From the NCBI GenBank assembly GCA_963790095.1, contig CAWBNO010000016.1:62001-126000 (forward strand): a stretch of 64,000 nt of DNA. Direction: 5' to 3'. The first letter of the stretch is position 1; each line of letters opens with the position of its first letter. The notes beneath the pieces were generated by a model. It had not been told where the DNA came from. It searched no databases and saw nothing but the letters and a program-made list of their open reading frames with translations. A program made the translations under genes and the position numbers. Source of the stretch: JAAXQD01 sp963790095 (GTDB lineage Bacteria; Desulfobacterota; Desulfobacteria; Desulfobacterales; UBA11574). Shown here in pieces: positions 59,558 to 64,000 of this stretch.

Positions 59558-61210
59558 ATGAAAGAGATATCGATTCTGGTTGGCGGGAAAGCGGGGGATG
59601 GTATCCGACAGGCCGGGCACGTCATTGCCCGACTTTTGAATCGAATCGGCTATCGGATTTTTTTCTATGATGATTATCCCTCTCTGATCCGTGGCGGTCA
59701 CAATTTCTCCATCATCCGGGCCGCGGAAAAGCGCGTTATTGCGCACAAAGAGACGGTCGATGTCATTGTTGCCTTGAATCAGGATGCCGTGGAAAACCAT
59801 AAACATCGGCTCAATACCGGCGGGATAATTCTCTTTGATTCTAAAAAAGCGAATGCTGAAGGCTTGGGATTCGACTTTATGGAAATTGTCAAAGAGTTTG
59901 ACGGAAAGCCGATTATGAGGAATACCGCAGCCATCGGGGCACTGGCCGGCACATTAAATATCGAATGGTCTGTTCTGGAAAAAGTTATCATGGATGCCGT
60001 AGAAAAGGACGTCGACTTGAATCTCAAAATCGTCCGGCACGCTTATGACCGGATTGAAAACCCTTCCAAGCCTGTGGCAAAACTGGATCAAAAACCCCTT
60101 CCACTGGTCTCCGGCAATGAAGCCATTGCCCTTGGGGCGGTCAAAGCCGGTCTGAACATGTACATTGCCTATCCCATGACCCCCGCATCGGCCATTCTCC
60201 ATTATCTGGCAGCCCTCGAAAACGAATTGGGGGTGGTTACCGTACACCCTGAAAGTGAGATTGGTGTTGCACTCATGGCATTAGGAGCCGCCTATGCCGG
60301 CGCAAGGACCATGGTCGGCACCTCCGGCGGAGGATTCGCGTTGATGACAGAAGCGTTGAGCCTGGCCGGACAGGGTGAACTTCCCATGGTTATCGTGGAA
60401 GCTCAGAGACCTGGGCCAAGTACCGGTGTTCCCACATACACCATGCAAGGCGATCTGGCCTTTGTTGTCCATGCCGGGCATGGGGAATTTTCAAGGGTGG
60501 TGCTGGCACCCGGTGATGCCGATGAGGCATTTTACACGGCCGGGATGGCCATGAACCTTGCATGGAAATTTCAGATTCCGACCCTTGTGCTTTCCGACAA
60601 GCATTTGAGCGAGAGCATATTCAGCTTCGAGGCCGATCTGGACAAGGTTAAACCGGAGAAGCCATTTTTATGGAGCAATCAGGGAGAATACCAAAGATAT
60701 ATAGACACTCAAAACGGCATTTCCCCGTTGGCCTTTCCGGGAAATCCGGCAGCAATCATTAAAGCCACTTCTTATGAACATGATGAGTTCGGTATTGCCA
60801 CTGAGGAACCTGAAACAATTGCGCAAATGCAAAGGAAACGGTTGCGTAAGGGAAAAGCCTTGGAAGATGAGCTTGAAAAATATGAAACAGTGAAGGTATA
60901 CGGAAACCCTGATTCAAAAACCGCCCTCCTGTGTTGGGGCTCTACCAAAGGGGCGTGTATAGAAGTGGCCGAAGCCCTATATCTTAAAGTGGTCCAACCC
61001 CTGATATTGGAGCCTTTACCGGTAAAGGCGCTAAAAAAAGCCCTGTCCGGCGTCGACAAAATCATAGACGTGGAAGTCAATGCCACTGGACAACTGGCAA
61101 AACTTATTTCCGGCCATGGTTTCTGCATTGACGATATGATTTTACGTTTTGACGGGCGTCCTTTTACCGTGGATGTTTTGATTGACAACGTAAAGGAGGT
61201 GCTCTCATGA
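59558..61210 (+). CDS. korA: 2-oxoacid:acceptor oxidoreductase subunit alpha (gamma-alpha fusion)
   Basis: This 550-residue subunit combines a gamma domain (1-185, VGGKAGDGIRQAGHVIARLL) and the alpha domain (190-550, GNEAIALGAVKAGLNMYIAYPMTP). With the beta subunit it oxidises a 2-oxoacid and CoA to acyl-CoA, CO2 and reduced ferredoxin. 2-oxoglutarate is the usual substrate for this layout, but another 2-oxoacid is possible. GGGAGGTG precedes the ATG. It overlaps korB by 4 bp. Confidence 0.93.
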   Translation: MKEISILVGGKAGDGIRQAGHVIARLLNRIGYRIFFYDDYPSLIRGGHNFSIIRAAEKRVIAHKETVDVIVALNQDAVENHKHRLNTGGIILFDSKKANAEGLGFDFMEIVKEFDGKPIMRNTAAIGALAGTLNIEWSVLEKVIMDAVEKDVDLNLKIVRHAYDRIENPSKPVAKLDQKPLPLVSGNEAIALGAVKAGLNMYIAYPMTPASAILHYLAALENELGVVTVHPESEIGVALMALGAAYAGARTMVGTSGGGFALMTEALSLAGQGELPMVIVEAQRPGPSTGVPTYTMQGDLAFVVHAGHGEFSRVVLAPGDADEAFYTAGMAMNLAWKFQIPTLVLSDKHLSESIFSFEADLDKVKPEKPFLWSNQGEYQRYIDTQNGISPLAFPGNPAAIIKATSYEHDEFGIATEEPETIAQMQRKRLRKGKALEDELEKYETVKVYGNPDSKTALLCWGSTKGACIEVAEALYLKVVQPLILEPLPVKALKKALSGVDKIIDVEVNATGQLAKLISGHGFCIDDMILRFDGRPFTVDVLIDNVKEVLS

Positions 61211-62067
61211 CAACCATTAAAGAATTAGGGACCTATGCCCAGAATACCTGGTGCCCCGGTTGCGGCAACTTCGGCATCTTAGCATCCATCAAAAAAGAAT
61301 TGGCAGATCTTGAAGATGATGGACTCGATCTTAATAAAGTAGCCATAGTCTCGGGAATTGGATGTCATGCCAAGATTGTGGACTATGTCAACGTCAACAC
61401 CTTCTATTCGATTCATGGCCGGGTTCCCCCGCCGATGACCGGAATTAAGCTGGCCAATCCGGATTTGACGGTAATCGGCCATTCCGGTGACGGAGATGCC
61501 TATGGTGAAGGCATTGAGCATCTTATTTTCAGTGCCAAGCGAAATTTAGACATGACGTTCATTGTTCACAACAACAGGGTATACGGTCTCACAACCGGTC
61601 AGTTTACGCCCACCAGTCCTTCCGGGTTTAAAGGGCGGTCGACCCCGAAAGGCAGTCCCGAAGAACCGTTGAATCCCATCGAGCTCATACTCTCCGCCGG
61701 TGCAACTTTTGTCGCCAGAGGGTATTCGCGAAATATGGAACATCTTCAGTCTTTGATAAAAGCGGCAATCAACCATAAAGGGTTTTCCTTTATTGATGTG
61801 CTTCAACCTTGTTTCACCTTTTTTAATACCTATGATTATTACAACGAAAGGGTATATGAAATTAACCAACGGGATCATGATGCTTCCGATAGAAACGCGG
61901 CGTTTGTTAAGGCCCGAGAATGGGCGTATGGAGAGGGGGATCAGATTCCCATAGGTGTTTTTTATCAGGTTAAAAAACCCACCTATGAAGAAAAACTTTT
62001 GGCAGGAAGGGTCCCTGTTCAATCAACCCCCGGAGATATCCGGCCGGTCCTCGAAAAACATATATAA
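61207..62067 (+). CDS. korB: 2-oxoacid:acceptor oxidoreductase subunit beta
   Basis: This 286-residue thiamine-diphosphate subunit has Fe-S cysteines in WCPGCGNFG, GIGCHAK and LQPCFTF, and the TPP motif GHSGDGDAYGEGIEH with NNRVYGLTTGQ. It lacks its own ferredoxin domain, so the ferredoxin gene just upstream is a plausible acceptor. Confidence 0.95.
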   Translation: MTTIKELGTYAQNTWCPGCGNFGILASIKKELADLEDDGLDLNKVAIVSGIGCHAKIVDYVNVNTFYSIHGRVPPPMTGIKLANPDLTVIGHSGDGDAYGEGIEHLIFSAKRNLDMTFIVHNNRVYGLTTGQFTPTSPSGFKGRSTPKGSPEEPLNPIELILSAGATFVARGYSRNMEHLQSLIKAAINHKGFSFIDVLQPCFTFFNTYDYYNERVYEINQRDHDASDRNAAFVKAREWAYGEGDQIPIGVFYQVKKPTYEEKLLAGRVPVQSTPGDIRPVLEKHI

Positions 62068-62141
62068 CGGGGTGCTTTGGCAAAAAACTTCCCGAGCCTT
62101 GGTTGCAATTCGAACTCAACGGAATAAGGAGCGTAAATCCA

Positions 62142-62360
62142 ATGAGAGAAAAAGTTGAAAAAGCGTTAAATGATGTCAGACCATCTCTTCAGGCAGATGG
62201 TGGAGATGTGGAACTTGTGGATGTGGAAAATAATATTGTCAAGGTAAGATTAAAAGGCGCCTGCGCCGGCTGTCCCATGTCCCAGATGACACTCAAACAG
62301 GGCATCGAGCGGTATATCAAGAAGATGGTCCCGGAAATAATCAGCGTGGAGTCCGTGTAA
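62142..62360 (+). CDS. NifU C-terminal domain protein (Fe-S scaffold)
   Basis: This 72-residue Nfu-type domain assembles or carries Fe-S clusters on CAGC (KGACAGCPMSQMTL). I chose ATG 62142, with AAGGAG before it, giving MREKVEKALNDVRP; the frame open from 62103 lacks a site. It follows korB by 74 bp, which fits service to nearby Fe-S enzymes. Confidence 0.92.
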   Translation: MREKVEKALNDVRPSLQADGGDVELVDVENNIVKVRLKGACAGCPMSQMTLKQGIERYIKKMVPEIISVESV

Positions 62361-62582
62361 CTTCGTGACAAATTAAGGAGCAGAACCTGACCCTGTTAAA
62401 AATGAGGTGTTGGTATTAGGAAAGTTATAGTACGCTTACCAGGTCTACCTTTATCGAGAACTTATCACCCAACCTCTTGACAATGCCCGATCATTGAAGA
62501 TATGGAGGGTTGTTCATGATTAAGGTCAAAACAGAGCGTTTTTCAAAGGTCTCGAGAATTAATGGGGTCAAAGGAGGGTTTC

Positions 62583-63200
62583 ATGGCAGTAATTACCATT
62601 AGCAAAGAATTTGGTACTGAAGGTGAAAAAGTCGCATCGCTGGTCGCGGAAAAACTTGGCTACGAATACATCGGAAAAAGTTTGGTCGCTGATATTGCTA
62701 AAGAACTCCATATTTCTGAAAGTGAAGCGGAAACGTTTCACAAAACTTCTCAGTCACGGATTCTTCGTTTTGTCGATCGTTATACATGTTCTATTGTCCA
62801 GAAGGTGGTTGACCGTGAACATGGTTGTTTGGACGACAAGAACTATTATGAGGTCACCAAAAAGTTGGTTGAAAATGTATATGAGGCCGGTGACGTCATC
62901 ATTCTTGGATGGGGAAGCCAGTGTCTCTTAAAAGGAAAGCCGGATACGCTTCATGTGCGTTTGATAAAAGATAATAATCTGAAAATAAAGGAGATTATGC
63001 AATCCCAAAATCTTAGTCACAAAGCTGCAAAAGATTTTATTGACAGAGAAGAAGGTGATTTAAAGGCTTATGTCAAACACTACTTTAACGAGGATTGGAA
63101 GGCTGCACACCTATATGACCTTATTATAGATATGGGAAAAACATCGGTGGAAAAAGCCGTTGACATGATATGTGACAACGTAAAATATAAAACCGAATAA
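62583..63200 (+). CDS. Cytidylate kinase-like family protein
   Basis: This 205-residue protein resembles the AAA-type cytidylate kinase-like family (ITISKEFGTEGEKVASLVAEKLGYEYI, with the P-loop altered and no GKS). A stretch VIILGWGSQCLLKGKPDTLHVRLI also fits the family. ATG 62583 has AAAGGAGGG. Whether it still binds nucleotides is unclear because the lysine-serine of the loop is not obvious. Confidence 0.82.
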   Translation: MAVITISKEFGTEGEKVASLVAEKLGYEYIGKSLVADIAKELHISESEAETFHKTSQSRILRFVDRYTCSIVQKVVDREHGCLDDKNYYEVTKKLVENVYEAGDVIILGWGSQCLLKGKPDTLHVRLIKDNNLKIKEIMQSQNLSHKAAKDFIDREEGDLKAYVKHYFNEDWKAAHLYDLIIDMGKTSVEKAVDMICDNVKYKTE

Positions 63201-63241
63201 TCGAAATTTGAGTATCGCCTTGTACCTATAAAAAAAGACTG

Positions 63242-64000
63242 ATGGCTTTAAACCGCGATAAGTACATAAAATCCACCCGGCAACTGGTTGCTGATCAAAT
63301 TTTAAAACCCGCCCAGCAGTTTTTCAACAAGGAAGCTTCCAGCAGTATATTGCTCATTGCCGCGACAGCCATTGCTCTGATTTGGGTCAATTCCAGAATC
63401 GGGGAAACCTATCACAGCTTTTGGCATACCGAAGTTTCCTTTTCCTTCGGATATTTTCACATCAGCAAAACACTTCTCCACTGGGTAAACGACGGACTCA
63501 TGTCTTTGTTTTTTTTTACAGTGGGTCTCGAGATCAAACGCGAAATTCTCGTAGGAGAGCTCGCGACCCCCAAAAAGGCTTTGCTGCCGGTGATTGCCGC
63601 CCTGGGAGGAATGATTGTACCCGGCCTGATCTATGCAATACTTAATGTCGGAACACCCACCATCAACGGATGGGGAGTTCCCGTTGCAACGGATATCGCC
63701 TTTGCTTTGGGGGCTGTGGCCGTATTCGGCCACAGACTGCCGGTGGGTCTGAGGATCTTTTTGGCGGCCTTCGCCATTGCCGACGATCTGGGTGCGGTGG
63801 TCATTATCGCAATCTTCTATACCAAGGAAATCGTCTGGTCTAATCTTATCATCAGCCTGTTTTTGATTTTCGGACTTGCGGTTGCAAACTTTTTCTGGAT
63901 TCGACAGACCCTAGTATATGCAATCCTGGGACTTGCCGTCTGGTTTTTTGTCTTAGGATCCGGGGTTCATCCAACCATTGCCGGCGTTATCGTTTCTCTT
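63242..64000 (+). CDS. nhaA: Na+/H+ antiporter NhaA, 3' end outside window
   Basis: ATG 63242 opens MALNRDKYIKSTRQLVAD and the frame stays open to the last base, so the gene is partial (253 residues visible of about 400-450). NhaA marks are FFTVGLEIKREILVGEL, PVATDIAFALGAVA and FAIADDLGAVVIIA with the two essential Asp of the ion site. It exchanges Na+ for H+ at the inner membrane, fitting the sodium cycle run by Nqr. The ribosome site is weak. Confidence 0.95.
   Translation, partial: MALNRDKYIKSTRQLVADQILKPAQQFFNKEASSSILLIAATAIALIWVNSRIGETYHSFWHTEVSFSFGYFHISKTLLHWVNDGLMSLFFFTVGLEIKREILVGELATPKKALLPVIAALGGMIVPGLIYAILNVGTPTINGWGVPVATDIAFALGAVAVFGHRLPVGLRIFLAAFAIADDLGAVVIIAIFYTKEIVWSNLIISLFLIFGLAVANFFWIRQTLVYAILGLAVWFFVLGSGVHPTIAGVIVSL

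Noticed and set aside
62361..62582. Possible small ORF or strong promoter before the cytidylate kinase-like gene
   Set aside because: A TTGACA is present but no good -10 at correct spacing, and the ATG at 62516 is out of frame with no conserved product.

Overview
The window looks like chromosomal DNA of a strictly anaerobic, sulfate-reducer-like member of the Desulfobacterota. This is inferred from gene content, not from any marker gene. The pointers are a monofunctional CO dehydrogenase (cooS), a tungsten-type aldehyde:ferredoxin oxidoreductase beside its own MoaD- and MoeB-like genes, a 2-oxoacid:ferredoxin oxidoreductase, a sodium-pumping Nqr complex, rubrerythrin/rubredoxin/flavodoxin proteins, a ferredoxin-thioredoxin-reductase-type protein in a non-phototroph, and two genes in which an in-frame UGA is best read as selenocysteine. 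No rRNA, tRNA, CRISPR array, prophage or transposase gene was seen.

Layout. 0-5.3 kb: an M20 peptidase (cut by the window start), a CBS-ACT protein, two very small Cys-rich proteins, a zinc-ribbon PilZ protein, an unknown partner, a 57-codon candidate selenoprotein and an HD hydrolase. 5.5-10.5 kb: aldehyde oxidoreductase, a frameshifted class II aldolase, and a nadK-moaD-thiF operon on the other strand. 10.7-15.4 kb: a branched-chain amino-acid ABC transporter operon (livK-H-M-G-F) whose binding-protein gene is frameshifted. 15.6-18.1 kb: nicotinate phosphoribosyltransferase and a nicotinamidase-like hydrolase. 18.4-20.9 kb: zinc/manganese transporter znuACB. 21-24 kb: a response regulator-diguanylate cyclase and lepA. 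24.2-31 kb: leuCD, ndk-trmJ-FAH hydrolase, a cNMP-binding protein, a YkgJ-type protein and a DUF362 ferredoxin-like protein. 30.8-36.7 kb: a glycosyltransferase, a membrane protein-purN-traB operon and a TIGR02757 protein. 36.9-43.4 kb: a sigma-54 activator, cooS, a DUF255 thioredoxin-domain protein, a glutaredoxin and an FTR-like protein. 43.5-49.7 kb: nqrABCDEF. 50-64 kb: a Fur-family regulator, a second YkgJ-type protein, citrate synthase, a rubredoxin-membrane fusion, a thioredoxin reductase, a CBS protein, an SLC13 transporter, an OsmC-like selenoprotein, rubrerythrin, flavodoxin, ferredoxin, korAB, a NifU-like protein, a cytidylate kinase-like protein and nhaA (cut by the window end).

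How the parts fit. The central theme is low-potential electron transfer: AOR, CODH and Kor all exchange electrons with ferredoxin, Nqr links NADH to a sodium gradient, and NhaA exchanges sodium for protons. The 50-59 kb block adds peroxide and thiol defence (Fur/PerR-type regulator, TrxR, OsmC-Sec, rubrerythrin). The non-coding parts are unusually informative. There are two copies of a 172-bp inverted-repeat element whose stems differ in sequence but keep pairing, two copies of a TGGAATA-array element (one filling the nqrD-nqrE gap), a branched structure in the nqr leader, and two SECIS-like hairpins just after UGA codons.
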